Notes: generated by a model not told the origin, from the letters alone. Shown: positions 21,047 through 32,417, numbered from the stretch's first letter. The stretch: 64,000 bases of DNA from Sinomonas humi (GCF_000802235.1 NZ_JTDL01000033.1:46559-110558), one strand, 5' to 3'. Numbers and translations are program-made.

Positions 21047-23158
21047 TTAACGCTGAGCGGCTGCGATTGAATCCTTGGCGGCGAGGGTCACTGCCTCGGA
21101 GGTGATGCCGAACTCGGTGAAGAGGGTCTTGTAGTCGGCCGAGGCGCCGTAGTGCTCGAGGCTGATGCTGCGGCCGGCGTCCCCGACGAACTCGGCCCAG
21201 CCGAGCGCGAGGCCGGCCTCGACTGAGACTCGCGCCTTCACCGACGCGGGCAGGACGGAGTCGCGGTACTCGGGGTCCTGGGCCCTGAACCACTCCACGC
21301 AGGGCATCGAGACGACGCGTGCCGCGATTCCCTCGGCGGCAAGGGCCTCCCGTGCGGCGACGGCGAGCTGGACCTCGGAGCCGGTGCCGATGAGGATCAC
21401 GTCCGGGGTCACGTCCTGGCCGTCGCGCTGGGCCTCGGCGAGGATGTAGCCGCCCTTCGCCACGCCAGAGGCGGAGCCGAAGCCGCCCTCGCCGCGATCC
21501 CAGGTCGGCAGGTTCTGCCGGGTCAGCACGATGCCCGCGGGGTTCGAGGTCCGCTCGAGGATGGTCTTCCAGGCCACGGCGACCTCGTTCGCGTCGGCCG
21601 GGCGGACGACGTCGAGGTTCGGGATCGCGCGCAGAGAGGCGAGCTGCTCGACGGGCTGGTGGGTCGGGCCGTCCTCCCCGAGGCCGATCGAGTCGTGCGT
21701 CCAGACGTACGTCGAGGGGATCCCCATGAGCGCGGAGAGACGGATGGCCGGGCGCTGGTAGTCGGAGAAGATCAGGAACGTGCCCGAGAACGCGCGGGTC
21801 TTCCCGCCCAGGGTGATGCCGTTGACGATCGAGGCTGCGGCGTGCTCGCGGATGCCGAAGTGCAGCACCCGGCCGTAGGGATTGCCCTTCCAGGCGGCGG
21901 TCGAGCGCGAGGCAGGGATGAACGACGGCGAGCCCTCGATCGTGGTGTTGTTCGACTCCGCGAGGTCCGCCGAACCGCCCCACAGCTCCGGCAGGACCGG
22001 GCCGATCGCGTTGAGGACCTTGCCCGAGGCGGCCCGGGTCGAGACGTCCTTGCCCGCGGGGAACTCGGGGAGGGATTCCTCCCAGCCTTCAGGCAGGCGG
22101 CGGGCCTCGATGCGCTCGTGCAGCTTCGCGGCCTCGGGGTTCGCCGCGGCCCATGCGTCGAAGGACTCCTGCCACGCGGCATGCTCCTCGCGGCCGCGCT
22201 CGAGCGCGCCCCGGGTGTGCTCGAGGACCTCCGGGTCGACGTCGAACGACTTCTCCGGGTCGAAGCCCAGGACCTGCTTGAGGGCCGCGACCTCGTCGGC
22301 GCCGAGGGCCGAGCCGTGGATCTTGCCCGTGTTCTGCTTGGTCGGGGCGGGCCAGCCGATGATGGTCCGCAGCGAGATGATCGACGGGCGCCCAGTCTCG
22401 GCCTTCGCGGCCAGCAGTGCCCGGTAGAGGCCCTGGACGTCCTCGGCGTACTCGCCGCCGGCGGTCCAGTCCACGCGCTGGGTGTGCCAGCCGTACGCCT
22501 CGTAGCGCTTGAGGACGTCCTCGGTGAAGGCGACGTCCGTGTCGTCCTCGATCGAGATGTGGTTCTCGTCGTAGATCACCACGAGGTTGCCCAGTTCCTG
22601 GTGGCCCGCGAGCGAGGACGCCTCCGAGGTCACGCCCTCCTGCATGTCGCCGTCGGAGGCGATGACCCACACGGTGTGGTCGAACGGCGACTCGCCCTCG
22701 GGTGCCTTGGGATCGTACAGGCCCCGCTCCCGGCGCTGGGAGTAGGCGAAGCCGACCGAGGAGGCCAGGCCCTGGCCGAGCGGCCCCGTCGTGATTTCGA
22801 CACCCTTCGTGTGCCCGTACTCCGGGTGCCCCGGGGTCAGCGAGCCCCACGTGCGCAGCGCCTCGAGATCCTTCAGCTCGAGCCCGTACCCGGCCAGGAA
22901 CAGCTGGATGTAGAGGGTGAGGGAGGAGTGGCCCGGCGAAAGGATGAACCGGTCGCGGCCGATCCACTGCGGGTCAGCCGGATCGTGGCGCATGAGCTTC
23001 TGGAACAGCAGGTACGCTGCGGGAGCCAGGCTCATCGCCGTGCCCGGGTGTCCGTTGCCGACCTTCTGCACCGCATCGGCCGCCAGCACACGGATCGTGT
23101 CCACCGCTTTGCGGTCAACGTCAGTCCACGTCAGTTCTTCAACATCCACAGCAGGCAC
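21047..23158 (-). CDS. tkt: Transketolase
   Basis: Tkt, 703 residues, a thiamine-diphosphate enzyme of the pentose phosphate pathway. The N-terminal pyrophosphate domain has [31 protein letters not shown] and the ThDP motif [15 protein letters not shown]. The pyrimidine domain has [29 protein letters not shown] and [19 protein letters not shown]. Start GTG at 23158 ([11 protein letters not shown]). It is the first gene of the minus-strand pentose phosphate cluster and divergent from ctaB. Confidence 0.96.
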   Translation of the reverse strand: MPAVDVEELTWTDVDRKAVDTIRVLAADAVQKVGNGHPGTAMSLAPAAYLLFQKLMRHDPADPQWIGRDRFILSPGHSSLTLYIQLFLAGYGLELKDLEALRTWGSLTPGHPEYGHTKGVEITTGPLGQGLASSVGFAYSQRRERGLYDPKAPEGESPFDHTVWVIASDGDMQEGVTSEASSLAGHQELGNLVVIYDENHISIEDDTDVAFTEDVLKRYEAYGWHTQRVDWTAGGEYAEDVQGLYRALLAAKAETGRPSIISLRTIIGWPAPTKQNTGKIHGSALGADEVAALKQVLGFDPEKSFDVDPEVLEHTRGALERGREEHAAWQESFDAWAAANPEAAKLHERIEARRLPEGWEESLPEFPAGKDVSTRAASGKVLNAIGPVLPELWGGSADLAESNNTTIEGSPSFIPASRSTAAWKGNPYGRVLHFGIREHAAASIVNGITLGGKTRAFSGTFLIFSDYQRPAIRLSALMGIPSTYVWTHDSIGLGEDGPTHQPVEQLASLRAIPNLDVVRPADANEVAVAWKTILERTSNPAGIVLTRQNLPTWDRGEGGFGSASGVAKGGYILAEAQRDGQDVTPDVILIGTGSEVQLAVAAREALAAEGIAARVVSMPCVEWFRAQDPEYRDSVLPASVKARVSVEAGLALGWAEFVGDAGRSISLEHYGASADYKTLFTEFGITSEAVTLAAKDSIAAAQR

Positions 23159-23476
23159 GTAAACGAGCCCCTCTCGATCGCTGACGGCGGACCGCTGCCT
23201 CAGAAACCCGTCATGGTGGGCCCTCGGCAGCCAGCCGGCCGTTCACCATTGAAACGTCTTTTCGTCTATCCCGGCATGCATTCCGCACATTGCGGTATCG
23301 GGACAACCAGCTCACATACTACGCACGCGGCTCCTCGGTGGTCAGCGGTTTGCCCCAAATTGCGCGGATTGTGAATCACGCAGGTGACGTCCCGGCGGTG
23401 ATCCGACCGAAATGCCGGTGATACGCGCGCGGGTATGATGGAGGTTCCGAGAGAAGAAGAAAAGAGTCGCGCACCC
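23159..23476. promoter_or_regulatory. Divergent tkt/ctaB intergenic region
   Basis: This 318-bp spacer separates divergent tkt and ctaB. On the plus strand TATGAT (23434-23439) is a consensus -10 about 38 nt before the ctaB GTG. No clear tkt promoter or operator was recognised; no gene is seen here. Confidence 0.5.
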
Positions 23477-24415
23477 GTGAGTACCGATGCCCATGCACCC
23501 GCACGCCCCCAAGGCTCGAGGGTAGCCCGCAAGCTCAAGGCCTACGTTGCCCTCACGAAGCCTCGCGTCATCGAACTGCTCCTGGTCAGCACGCTCCCGA
23601 CGATGATGTACGCCCAGCGCGGATTCCCGTCGATCGGCCTCATCGCCGCGACCCTCATCGGCGGTGCGTTTGCTGCGGGCAGCGCGGGTGCCTTCAACTG
23701 CTACATAGACAGGGACATCGACCGTCTCATGCGGCGCACGGTCAACCGCCCCCTCGTCACCGGCGAGGTGACGCCGCGCGAAGCGCTCGCATTTGCGTGG
23801 ATCCTCGGCATCGCTTCGCTCGCGATCCTGTGGTTCGGTGCGAACCCGCTCTCTTCCGTGCTGGGCGCCGGCGCCATCTTCTTCTATGTCGTCGTCTACA
23901 CGCTCGTTCTCAAGCGGCGCACCGCGCAGAACATCGTGTGGGGCGGCGCCGCTGGCTGCTTCCCCGTCCTCATCGCTTGGGCGGCCGTGACCGGCACGGT
24001 GAGCTGGCCCGCCGTCGTCCTCTTCATGGTGATCTTCCTCTGGACGCCGCCCCACTATTGGCCGCTCTCCATGCGCTACGGCGAGGACTACCGCAACGCG
24101 CACGTGCCGATGCTCGGCGCGGTCGCGGGGGCGAAGGTCGTGTCGGTGCAGGTCGTCCTCTACGCGTGGGCCATGGTGATCTGCTCGCTGCTGCTCGTCC
24201 CGCTCGGCCACGCCGGTTGGGTCTACACCCTCGCAGCCGTCGCCGCGGGGGGCTGGTTCCTCTGGGAATCACACGCCCTGTACTCCCGAGCCCAGCGCGA
24301 AGAGATCGAGGACAAGAAGGCCATGAAGGTCTTCCACGGGTCCATCAGCTACCTGACGATCCTCTTCCTCGCCCTCGCGGTAGATCCGTTCGTCGGGTTG
24401 CCGCTCGTGCGCTGA
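23477..24415 (+). CDS. ctaB: Protohaem IX farnesyltransferase (haem O synthase)
   Basis: CtaB/Cox10, 312 residues, a polytopic membrane prenyltransferase that farnesylates haem B to haem O for cytochrome oxidase. The aspartate-rich motif [15 protein letters not shown] is near residue 80, and the second region [13 protein letters not shown] is in the later loop. About eight hydrophobic helices follow [21 protein letters not shown] at 23477 is favoured over an ATG at 23435, because the latter overlaps the -10 box TATGAT and could not be on the transcript. It is convergent with ctaA, which performs the next step. Confidence 0.93.
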   Translation: MSTDAHAPARPQGSRVARKLKAYVALTKPRVIELLLVSTLPTMMYAQRGFPSIGLIAATLIGGAFAAGSAGAFNCYIDRDIDRLMRRTVNRPLVTGEVTPREALAFAWILGIASLAILWFGANPLSSVLGAGAIFFYVVVYTLVLKRRTAQNIVWGGAAGCFPVLIAWAAVTGTVSWPAVVLFMVIFLWTPPHYWPLSMRYGEDYRNAHVPMLGAVAGAKVVSVQVVLYAWAMVICSLLLVPLGHAGWVYTLAAVAAGGWFLWESHALYSRAQREEIEDKKAMKVFHGSISYLTILFLALAVDPFVGLPLVR

Positions 24416-24456
24416 ATGCGCTGCCAGGAATAGCGCTTCCGGAAGCGAACTGAAAA

Positions 24457-24501
24457 GAGGGCGGCGGTGTCGTGGTGATTCACGACGCCGCCGCCCTTCT
24501 C
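24457..24501. terminator. Bidirectional terminator between ctaB and ctaA
   Basis: A long stem (AGGGCGGCGG-T-GTCGTG pairing with CACGAC-G-CCGCCGCCCT) encloses a short loop. AAAA precedes it, giving a T-run on the minus strand, and TTCTC follows. A smaller palindrome CGCTTCCGGAAGCG lies just upstream, at about 24434. Confidence 0.75.
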
Positions 24502-24574
24502 GTTAACGGGCTCCTCTTTGCCCGGCTAGGTTCTGCCTCGCCCGACTAGGTTCCCGACTGAGTTACGGGGCCAG

Positions 24575-25504
24575 TCACGCGCGCGGGCTCCAGCGGGCGA
24601 GGTCCGCAGCATTGGTTGCCTCCGCCATGAGCAGTGCTCCCACAAGCATGTGGAGCCCGACGAGCAGGGCGGGGATACCCGTGTAGTACTGGGTGATGCC
24701 GATAGCGGCCTGCAGCACCGTGAGGCCGAGGAGGCCGAGGACGGCCGGGCGGAACGGGCCCCCAACGCGTCGGGCCAGCACGATGACGACGGCGAACAGG
24801 GCGCCGAACGTGACGAGATAGGCCGGGACGGCGTGGAGATGCGCGACGAAGTCCCAGTCGAGGCCATTGCGGGGAGCGTTGGCATCGCCCGCGTGGGGCC
24901 CTGCGCCCGTCACGACGACGCCGAGGAGGACGGCGAGGGCTACCGCGCCCGCTGTTGCGGCCGTAACCGGGCGCATCGAGCTGGGGAGTGCAGGCAGCGA
25001 ACGGGACATGAACCTGCCGGAACGCCCGTACGCACGGTTCACGAGGAGCGTCGCGAAGACGACGAGCGCCATCGACACCAGGAAGTGCAGGGCGACGACC
25101 CACGGGTTCAGCTCGGTCAGCACGGAGATGCCGCCGATGACGGCCTGTGCTGGGATGCTGGCCAGAAGGGCGACGGAGAGCCAGAAGAGGTCCTTCCGCT
25201 CCTTGCGGAGGTTCCACACCGCGACGAGCATCGCGACCGCGACGGCGCTGAGCGCAAACGTGAGCAGCCGGTTCCCGAATTCGATGACCCCGTGGTAACC
25301 CATTTCCGGCGTCGTGGTGAGTGAGCTCGCGGTACAGCGGGGCCACGTCGGGCAGCCGAGCCCGGAGGATGAGAGGCGTACGGCGCCGCCTGTCACGATG
25401 AGAACAATCTGCCCGACGAGCGAAGCGACGGCGAGCACGCGAACGCGCACGTCGACGGCGGTGGGCAGCCAGCCGACGAAGCGGCGGACGGCGGTCTGGG
25501 ACAT
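24575..25504 (-). CDS. ctaA: Haem A synthase (COX15/CtaA family)
   Basis: CtaA, 309 residues, an eight-helix membrane oxygenase converting haem O to haem A. GGAVRLSSSGLGCPTWPRC near residue 47 carries the first-loop cysteine pair and the family signature TGxxVRLTGSGLxCPxWP. Haem-ligand histidines are visible in YHGVIEFGNRLL, VALHFLVSM, VAHLHAVPAYL and LVGLHMLVG. ATG at 25504 was chosen because GGAGAG lies 9 nt upstream. It follows the ABC permease gene by 44 bp on the same strand. Confidence 0.93.
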   Translation of the reverse strand: MSQTAVRRFVGWLPTAVDVRVRVLAVASLVGQIVLIVTGGAVRLSSSGLGCPTWPRCTASSLTTTPEMGYHGVIEFGNRLLTFALSAVAVAMLVAVWNLRKERKDLFWLSVALLASIPAQAVIGGISVLTELNPWVVALHFLVSMALVVFATLLVNRAYGRSGRFMSRSLPALPSSMRPVTAATAGAVALAVLLGVVVTGAGPHAGDANAPRNGLDWDFVAHLHAVPAYLVTFGALFAVVIVLARRVGGPFRPAVLGLLGLTVLQAAIGITQYYTGIPALLVGLHMLVGALLMAEATNAADLARWSPRA

Positions 25505-25548
25505 GGTCTTTTTCTCTCCGGGATCGGGGGTGGGCTGAGGGACGGCCG

Positions 25549-26292
25549 TTAGTTCCACTTGAACCAGCGGATGGCGGCGAGGCCAGCCGCGGCGCCCCAG
25601 ACGATCAGAACGATTGCCGCTTGAATGTCGAGCGCGCCGTGCAGGAACGCCGCGCGCGAGGCGTCACCGAGGGCGCCTGAAGGCAGGAAGCCGACAATGC
25701 CCGAAATCTGGGACGGCAGCTTGCTGCTTGGCATCACGATTCCGCCGAAGACTCCGAACAGGATCCAGACGAGGTTCGTCACGGCGAGCGTCGCCTCGGG
25801 CCGCGCGGTTCCTGCGACGAGGAGCCCGAGCGCGGTGAAGACGGCAGCGCCGACGGCGAGCAGCACGAGACCCAGGATGACCCCCGGGAACGCTGGGCGC
25901 CATCCGAGGAGCCATGCGACGCCGCCGATCACGACGACCTGGATCGCGAGGACGACGAGCACGGCGACAGTCTTCCCGGCGATGAGTCCGGCCCGGCCGA
26001 GCGGGGTCGTCGAGAGGAAGCGAAGCACGCCGTAGCGTCGGTCGAAGCCTGTCGCGATCCCTTGGCCGGTAAACCCGGTCGACATCGTGCAGAGAGCCAG
26101 GACCCCGGGGGCGGCTACGTCGACCCGGTTCGGGCCGAGCCCGTCGAGGAACGGCGTGACTGTGAGGCCGATGAGGGCCATGAGGGGCAGGACGACCATC
26201 AGGACGAGCTGTTCGCCGTTGCGCAGCATAGTGAGCGTCTCGTAGCGGCCCTGCTGCCAGACGCGTCCCGACAGGGAGGTGGCGGTGCTCAT
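25549..26292 (-). CDS. ABC-2 type transporter permease
   Basis: A 247-residue integral membrane protein with about six predicted helices (for example LVLMVVLPLMALIGLTV, TVAVLVVLAIQVVVIGGVAW, LGLVLLAVGAAVFTALGLLV and IVLIVWGAAAGLAAI). The central segment RYGVLRFLSTTPLGRAGLIAGK is typical of ABC-2 exporters. The start overlaps the stop of the ATPase gene, so the pair forms one exporter. The genes sit upstream of ctaA, as in M. tuberculosis and relatives; a role in haem or cytochrome oxidase biogenesis is guessed from context only. The transported substrate is unknown. Confidence 0.87.
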   Translation of the reverse strand: MSTATSLSGRVWQQGRYETLTMLRNGEQLVLMVVLPLMALIGLTVTPFLDGLGPNRVDVAAPGVLALCTMSTGFTGQGIATGFDRRYGVLRFLSTTPLGRAGLIAGKTVAVLVVLAIQVVVIGGVAWLLGWRPAFPGVILGLVLLAVGAAVFTALGLLVAGTARPEATLAVTNLVWILFGVFGGIVMPSSKLPSQISGIVGFLPSGALGDASRAAFLHGALDIQAAIVLIVWGAAAGLAAIRWFKWN

Positions 26293-27308
26293 GCTGTCTC
26301 GACTTTCCGGCCTTCGGCCTCATGCGCTCTGGTGGCTGCCAGGGAGTCCTGCGCGGCCGAGGCCTCGGCGATGCCAAGGAACACGTCCTCGAGACTCCGG
26401 CTTCCCAGCTCGAGGGAACTTGGCATGATTCCTCTGGCATCGAGCCATTGGGCCAGGGCGGCGAGGTGCGTCGTGGCCAACTCGCCCTCGATCGTGTAGT
26501 GCCCGGCGGGGGATTCGCGGACGTCGATCCCGGGGGCGGTCGCGGCGAAGGCCGCCGCGAGGTCGAGGCCCGAGGGCGCTCGGACTGTCATGCGGCGGGC
26601 GGCTTGGGCGGCGCCTCCGAGGAGTTCAGCGACGGTGCCCTCCGCGACGATGTGCCCTCGGTCAAGGATCGCGACCCAATCTGCGAGCCGTTCCGCGTCG
26701 TCGAGGAGGTGGGTCGTGAGGATGATGCCGAGCCCTTGGGTCCGCAGCTCATGGATGAGGTCGAAGACGACCTGCCGGGACTGCGGATCGAGGCCGGCGC
26801 TCGGCTCGTCGAGGAAGACGACTTCAGGGCGCCCGACGAGGGCCGCGGCGAGGGCAACGCGCTGCTTCTGTCCACCGGAGAGTCGGCGGATATTCGTGCC
26901 GGCGAACTGATTGAGCCCGAGGCGCTCGGCGAGTTCGTCCACCGGGAGCGGGTTCCGGTACATGCCCGCCACGTGCTTGAGCAGCGCGATGGGCCGCGCG
27001 GACGGCGGGAGGCCGCCGTCCTGAAGCATGACGCCGACGCGCGCCCGCAGGTCGGCGCCCGCGGTCTGGGGGTCGTCGCCGAGGAGGCGTATGACGCCGC
27101 CTGTGCGGCGCCGGAGGCCCTGAGCGCATTCGAGCGTCGTCGTCTTGCCCGCGCCGTTGACGCCGAGAAGTACGGTGACCTGCCCGGCATAGGCTGTGAG
27201 GTCGACGCCGGCGAGCACCCGCTTCATACGACCGCCCTCGGCGGCGATGGGCCCGACGTCGTGGATCAGCCCCTCGATCTCGAGGCAGGGGGAACCGGTT
27301 CTGAGCAC
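26289..27308 (-). CDS. ABC transporter ATP-binding protein
   Basis: A 339-residue ATPase partner of the downstream ABC-2 permease. Walker A is LLGVNGAGKTTTLE, the Q-loop is VGVMLQDGG, the signature is IRRLSGGQKQRVALAAAL, Walker B is VVFLDEPSAGLDPQ, and the switch His is in LTTHLLDDAERL. About 90 C-terminal residues extend beyond the nucleotide-binding domain, as in drug or antibiotic exporters. A TAGAAT -10 box lies 6 nt before the GTG at 27308 and only 3 nt before an alternative ATG at 27311, so the GTG is preferred as a leaderless start. It is divergent from sufR. Confidence 0.88.
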   Translation of the reverse strand: MLRTGSPCLEIEGLIHDVGPIAAEGGRMKRVLAGVDLTAYAGQVTVLLGVNGAGKTTTLECAQGLRRRTGGVIRLLGDDPQTAGADLRARVGVMLQDGGLPPSARPIALLKHVAGMYRNPLPVDELAERLGLNQFAGTNIRRLSGGQKQRVALAAALVGRPEVVFLDEPSAGLDPQSRQVVFDLIHELRTQGLGIILTTHLLDDAERLADWVAILDRGHIVAEGTVAELLGGAAQAARRMTVRAPSGLDLAAAFAATAPGIDVRESPAGHYTIEGELATTHLAALAQWLDARGIMPSSLELGSRSLEDVFLGIAEASAAQDSLAATRAHEAEGRKVETA

Positions 27309-27314
27309 CATTCC

Positions 27315-27320
27315 ATTCTA
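27315..27320 (-). promoter_or_regulatory. -10 box (TAGAAT) of the ABC-ctaA operon
   Basis: TAGAAT on the minus strand, 6 nt from the GTG at 27308. A small inverted repeat CTACG-CAA-CGTAG overlaps its upstream side. Confidence 0.5.
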
Positions 27321-27453
27321 CGCAACGTAGTAGCGGCGCCGGACGAGTGCTGGGCGGCCGGGGCAACAGTGGTCGCGACGTGCCCGAACTGGGTCTCGAC
27401 GGTACCCGCGCGAGCCGGAGGAACGGTGGATGTGACGCACCTATCGCCTAACT

Positions 27454-27511
27454 AAGCCCCTCCTTACTGGAGGTGGGGAAGAGATTAGGTGAAGATTGTG
27501 TTGTGTATTCC
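27454..27511 (+). promoter_or_regulatory. sufR-suf operon promoter with inverted repeats
   Basis: A perfect inverted repeat CCTCC-TTACT-GGAGG (27459-27473) overlaps a near-repeat ACTAAG/CTTACT. TTACTG (27464-27469) and TAGGTG (27486-27491) at 16-bp spacing are a possible -35/-10. The position suits autoregulation by SufR; the actual operator is not proven. Confidence 0.4.
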
Positions 27512-28306
27512 ATGACGATGACACCTGCGCCGGCACAGCCGCGCGGCCGGGGAGTGCCCCGCGACGTCGAGGACCGCACCCGTGATCGCGTCCTCAGCGC
27601 CGTGCTCGAGCATGGCCCCGTGAGCGCCGCCGAGCTCGGCGAGCTGCTCAATGTCACGCCGGCAGCGGTCCGCCGCCACCTTGACGCCCTCACCAAGTCA
27701 GGCGTTGTGGAGGTCAAGCGAGTCGCTACCTCCGGCACCGGCGCCGGTCGTCCCGCCCGCCGCTACGTCCTGACCTCACGGGGCCAGTCGTCCATAGGGG
27801 ACGACTACCTCGACATCGCCCGAACAGCTCTCCACAGGCTCTCCGACGTTGCCGGTCCCGGCGCCGTCGAAGACTTCGCCGAGGAGCGCTTCGCAGCGAT
27901 GGAACAGCGGTATCAGCCGCTCGTCGACGCGGCCGGCGATGATGTTGCTGCGCGTTCGCGTGCCCTCGCCGAAGCCCTTACGGACGACGGATTCGTGGCT
28001 TCGGCCGCGGAAGTAGCGAGCCGCGCAGGAAAGCGGATCCCCGATCACCTCGCGAGTGTCCAGCTCTGCCAGGGCCACTGCCCAGTGCAGGAGCTTGCCG
28101 CCGAGTTCCCGGTCTTCTGCGACACGGAGACCGCCGTGTTCTCGCGGCTGCTCGGAGTCGATGTACGCCGTCTCTCGACGCTCGCCTCCGGCGGCCACGT
28201 CTGCACGACGCACATCCCTACAGGGCGGGGAGCCAGACTGACCGACTCTGGTTCCCGGAGCCCCCACGCTGACGTAATCCCCGTCCCTACCAACGAGAGG
28301 CCGTGA
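27512..28306 (+). CDS. sufR: SufR-type iron-sulfur transcriptional regulator
   Basis: A 264-residue regulator heading the suf operon. The N-terminal winged helix is at about residues 20-85 ([23 protein letters not shown], shown here as two helices, then [22 protein letters not shown]). The C-terminal half has the cluster-binding cysteines of Suf[19 protein letters not shown], then HVCTTHIP. In the family the Fe-S form represses suf expression and loss of the cluster derepresses it. ATG at 27512 was chosen, with another ATG at 27518. The stop overlaps the sufB ATG (TGATG). Confidence 0.9.
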   Translation: MTMTPAPAQPRGRGVPRDVEDRTRDRVLSAVLEHGPVSAAELGELLNVTPAAVRRHLDALTKSGVVEVKRVATSGTGAGRPARRYVLTSRGQSSIGDDYLDIARTALHRLSDVAGPGAVEDFAEERFAAMEQRYQPLVDAAGDDVAARSRALAEALTDDGFVASAAEVASRAGKRIPDHLASVQLCQGHCPVQELAAEFPVFCDTETAVFSRLLGVDVRRLSTLASGGHVCTTHIPTGRGARLTDSGSRSPHADVIPVPTNERP

Positions 28307-29775
28307 TGACGGATCAATTGGCCGAGAAGCACAACGTGGACGTCGAGCCCACCGTGATCTCGGAGATTCTGGAGAAGAACCCTGAGCTCCACGGGATCGG
28401 CACGTACGAGTACGGCTGGGCCGACACGGACGTTGCAGGCGCCAACGCTCGCCGCGGACTCAACGAGGACGTCGTCCGCGACATCTCCGCGAAGAAGGGC
28501 GAGCCCGAGTGGATGCTCGACCTGCGGCTCAAGGGCCTCAAGTACTTCGACCGCAAGCCCATGCCGCTGTGGGGCGCAGACCTCTCCGGCATCGACTTCG
28601 ACAACATCAAGTACTTCGTGCGCTCGACCGAGAAGCAGGCGGCGTCCTGGGAGGACCTCCCCGAGGACATCCGGAACACGTACGAGAAGCTCGGCATCCC
28701 GGAGGCCGAGCGCAGCCGACTCGTCGCCGGTGTCGCCGCCCAGTACGAGTCCGAGGTGGTCTACCACCAGATCCGCGAGGACCTCGAGAAGCAGGGCGTG
28801 GTCTTCCTCGACACGGATACGGCGCTCAAGGAGCACCCGGAGTTCTTCAAGGAGTACTTCGGCACGGTCATCCCGGTCGGCGACAACAAGTTCGCGTCCC
28901 TCAACACCGCAGTGTGGTCCGGCGGCTCGTTCGTCTATGTCCCCAAGGGCGTCCACGTCGAGATCCCGCTTCAGGCCTACTTCCGTATCAACACGGAGAA
29001 CATGGGCCAGTTCGAGCGGACGCTCATCATCGCGGACGAGGATTCCTACGTCCACTACATCGAGGGCTGCACGGCCCCGATCTACACCTCGGACTCGCTG
29101 CACTCGGCAGTTGTCGAGATCGTCGTGAAGAAGGGCGCGCGCGTCCGCTACACGACCATCCAGAACTGGTCGAACAACGTGTACAACCTCGTGACCAAGC
29201 GTGCGATCTGCCACGAGGGCGGCACGATGGAGTGGATCGACGGCAACATCGGCTCGAAGGTCACCATGAAGTATCCAGCGGTGTACCTCGTGGGCGAGCA
29301 CGCCAAGGGCGAGACCCTCTCGATCGCGTTCGCGGGCGAGGGCCAGCATCAGGACACGGGCTCGAAGATGGTCCACATCGCGCCGAACACGAAGTCTTCG
29401 ATCGTCTCGAAGTCGGTCGCGCGGGGCGGCGGTCGCGCTGCCTACCGAGGCCTCGTCCAGGTGCGTGAAGGCGCAAAGCACTCGGCAAACACCGTTCGCT
29501 GCGACGCCCTCCTCGTGGACACGATCTCCCGCTCCGACACGTATCCGTACATCGACATCCGTGAAGACGACGTGGTGCTCGGCCACGAGGCCACCGTGTC
29601 GCGCGTGAGCGAGGAGCAGCTTTTCTACCTCATGTCCCGCGGCCTCCCCGAGGACGAGGCCATGGCGATGATTGTGCGCGGCTTCATCGAGCCGATTGCG
29701 CGCGAACTTCCCATGGAGTACGCCCTCGAGCTGAACCGCCTCATTGAACTGCAGATGGAAGGGTCCGTCGGTTAA
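28306..29775 (+). CDS. sufB: Fe-S cluster assembly scaffold SufB
   Basis: SufB, 489 residues, the scaffold subunit of SufBC2D on which Fe-S clusters are built. Family blocks include [33 protein letters not shown] and the core [20 protein letters not shown], which carries the conserved Cys. [20 protein letters not shown] and [11 protein letters not shown], followed by [16 protein letters not shown], complete the beta-helix and C-terminal region. No intein is present, unlike M. tuberculosis SufB. ATG at 28306 has GAGAGG 5 nt upstream; a GTG at 28303 is too close to it. Confidence 0.95.
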   Translation: MTDQLAEKHNVDVEPTVISEILEKNPELHGIGTYEYGWADTDVAGANARRGLNEDVVRDISAKKGEPEWMLDLRLKGLKYFDRKPMPLWGADLSGIDFDNIKYFVRSTEKQAASWEDLPEDIRNTYEKLGIPEAERSRLVAGVAAQYESEVVYHQIREDLEKQGVVFLDTDTALKEHPEFFKEYFGTVIPVGDNKFASLNTAVWSGGSFVYVPKGVHVEIPLQAYFRINTENMGQFERTLIIADEDSYVHYIEGCTAPIYTSDSLHSAVVEIVVKKGARVRYTTIQNWSNNVYNLVTKRAICHEGGTMEWIDGNIGSKVTMKYPAVYLVGEHAKGETLSIAFAGEGQHQDTGSKMVHIAPNTKSSIVSKSVARGGGRAAYRGLVQVREGAKHSANTVRCDALLVDTISRSDTYPYIDIREDDVVLGHEATVSRVSEEQLFYLMSRGLPEDEAMAMIVRGFIEPIARELPMEYALELNRLIELQMEGSVG

Positions 29776-31040
29776 TGACTGAAACAACTGAGAAAGCGCG
29801 CATCGGGGCGCCTTCGATCGCCGGTTTCACAGAGGAGGGCGAGAGCCTCTCGCCGACTCCAGTGGCCACCGGTCCCCTCGGTGGAGACGCAGCCAAGAGC
29901 CACTCCCACGGAGGCGGCTACGGCATCCCGGACAGCTCGCGCGCCGGCCGGCTCACTTCCTATCGCCTCGCGGACTTCCCTGAGCTCAAGGGAACCGAAG
30001 AGGAGTGGCGGTTCACCCCGCTGCGTCGCCTCGGCGGACTTCACAAGGACGCGCTCGACGGCGCTGCGCCGGCCGTTGCGGTTGAGGCACCCGAGCAGGT
30101 GCGCGTCGAGACCGTTGGCCGCGAGGATCCGCGTATCGGCTCCGCCGGCGTCCCCGAGGACCGCGTGTCCGCGAACGCCTGGGAGCACTTCTCCGAGGCC
30201 ACCATCATCACCGTCCCCTCCGGCGTCCAGCTCGAGGACCGCGTCCTCGTCACGCTCACCGGTGCTGGCTTGGCGGCAGCCGCCCAGCACATAGTGATCG
30301 TCGCAGAGGAAGGCGCGCGCGCCGTCGTCGTGCTGAACCACAACGGCCAGGCGATCGTCGCCGAGAACGTGGAGGTCGTCGTCGGCGACCGCGCCGAGCT
30401 CACCCTGGTCTCGCTCCAGGAATGGCAGGACGACTCGGTCCACGCGTCGTCGCAGCAGGTCAAGGTGGGCCAGGACGCCAAGGTGAAGCACGTGGCGGTC
30501 TCGCTCGGCGGTTCGCTTGTGCGCCTCACCCCGACGGTGCGCTTCGCGCAGCCGGGCGGCGAGGCAGAGCTCTTCGGTCTGTACTTCGCTGACGCGGGCC
30601 AGCACCTCGAGCACCGGACGTTCGTAGACCATGCCCAGCCCAACTGCGTCTCCAACGTCCTCTACAAGGGGGCGCTCCAGGGCAAGGACGCGCACACTGT
30701 GTGGGTCGGCGATGTGCTGATCCAGAAGCAGGCCGAGGGCACGGACAGCTATGAGAAGAACCAGAACCTTGTGCTCACCGACGGTGGTCGCGCTGACTCG
30801 GTGCCGAACCTCGAGATCGAGACTGGCCTGATCAAGGGCGCCGGGCACGCGAGCGCAACCGGGCGCTTCGACGACGAGCACCTGTTCTACCTCATGGCCC
30901 GGGGGATTCCCGAGGATGTCGCGCGGCGTCTCGTAGTGCGCGGCTTCCTGCACGAGATCATCCAGAAGATCGGCGTGCCTTCCATCGAAGAGCACCTCAC
31001 CGAGGCCGTCGAGCGCGAGCTCGAAGCCGGAGACAACTGA
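29775..31040 (+). CDS. sufD: Fe-S cluster assembly protein SufD
   Basis: SufD, 421 residues, a SufB paralogue in the SufBC2D complex. The N terminus carries YRLADFPELKGTEEEWRFTPL, read here as a helical cap. The beta-helix core includes HLEHRTFVDHAQPNCVSNVLYKG in part, which is typical of SufD, and the C-terminal DEEHLF-like segment is DDEHLFYLMARGIPEDVARR. The start overlaps the sufB stop (TAATG), so the genes are coupled. The 76-bp gap to sufC holds an imperfect hairpin. Confidence 0.93.
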   Translation: MTETTEKARIGAPSIAGFTEEGESLSPTPVATGPLGGDAAKSHSHGGGYGIPDSSRAGRLTSYRLADFPELKGTEEEWRFTPLRRLGGLHKDALDGAAPAVAVEAPEQVRVETVGREDPRIGSAGVPEDRVSANAWEHFSEATIITVPSGVQLEDRVLVTLTGAGLAAAAQHIVIVAEEGARAVVVLNHNGQAIVAENVEVVVGDRAELTLVSLQEWQDDSVHASSQQVKVGQDAKVKHVAVSLGGSLVRLTPTVRFAQPGGEAELFGLYFADAGQHLEHRTFVDHAQPNCVSNVLYKGALQGKDAHTVWVGDVLIQKQAEGTDSYEKNQNLVLTDGGRADSVPNLEIETGLIKGAGHASATGRFDDEHLFYLMARGIPEDVARRLVVRGFLHEIIQKIGVPSIEEHLTEAVERELEAGDN

Positions 31041-31052
31041 CCCACAGGATTG

Positions 31053-31074
31053 GTCCCGGCGGCGCCGGGGACCG
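31053..31074 (+). other. Hairpin between sufD and sufC
   Basis: GGTCCCGGC pairs with GCCGGGGACC with a one-base bulge. It may modulate the sufC:sufD transcript ratio; SufC is needed in two copies per complex. Confidence 0.35.
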
Positions 31075-31116
31075 TTAGAGCACAGCCCGGTGTTCCCGGG
31101 TGCAAGGAGAAACTAC

Positions 31117-31890
<774 letters not shown>

Positions 31891-31908
31891 TCCGAACAAA
31901 GGAGAGCC

Positions 31909-32253
31909 ATGTCTGATCCCCAAGCTGCTGGGCTCCAGCCAGCACAGACCGCCCTCGAGGACGTCGAGGAGCGGCTTAAGGACGTGATCGACCCCGAACT
32001 GGGGGTCAACGTCGTGGATCTGGGACTGGTCTACGGGCTCGAATACGGTGAGGACGGGACCCTGCTCATCAGCATGACCCTGACCACCGCAGCCTGCCCG
32101 CTCACCGACATGCTCGAGGAGCAGGTGGGCCAGGTCCTCGACGGCGTCGTCGACGAGTGGCGCCTCAACTGGGTGTGGATGCCTCCGTGGGGTCCCGAAC
32201 GCATCACCGAGGACGGTCGCGACCAGATGAGAGCCCTCGGCTTCAACATCTGA
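31909..32253 (+). CDS. sufT: Metal-sulfur cluster assembly factor SufT (MIP18/DUF59)
   Basis: A 114-residue MIP18-family protein with the signature VIDPELGVNVVDLGLVYGL and the conserved Cys in TLTTAACPLTDML. These proteins help mature Fe-S targets after scaffold assembly. GGAGAG precedes the ATG. It is the last gene of the operon before a strong terminator. Confidence 0.9.
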   Translation: MSDPQAAGLQPAQTALEDVEERLKDVIDPELGVNVVDLGLVYGLEYGEDGTLLISMTLTTAACPLTDMLEEQVGQVLDGVVDEWRLNWVWMPPWGPERITEDGRDQMRALGFNI

Positions 32254-32295
32254 GAACAGCATCTGCTGTCCGTCCTCGCGCGGGTCCTAGTACGC

Positions 32296-32331
32296 CGGCC
32301 GGCGGTCCCTCTTCCCAGAGGCCGCCGGCCG
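32296..32331 (+). terminator. suf operon terminator
   Basis: A stem of CGGCCGGCGG with CCGCCGGCCG, extended inside by CCTCT/AGAGG around a TCCC loop. A T-poor tail follows, but the stem is very stable. Confidence 0.65.
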
Positions 32332-32417
32332 TCGTCGTGCTTGGCTCGGCGGGGGCGGCGGAGTGTCCGCCGTCGTCAACCGCCGTCATCGAGCGGCCCG
32401 TCGGGCGCGGGCCCGGA

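Noticed and set aside
28045..29787. 580-codon minus-strand frame opposite sufB
   Set aside because: Shadow of sufB; no conserved features.
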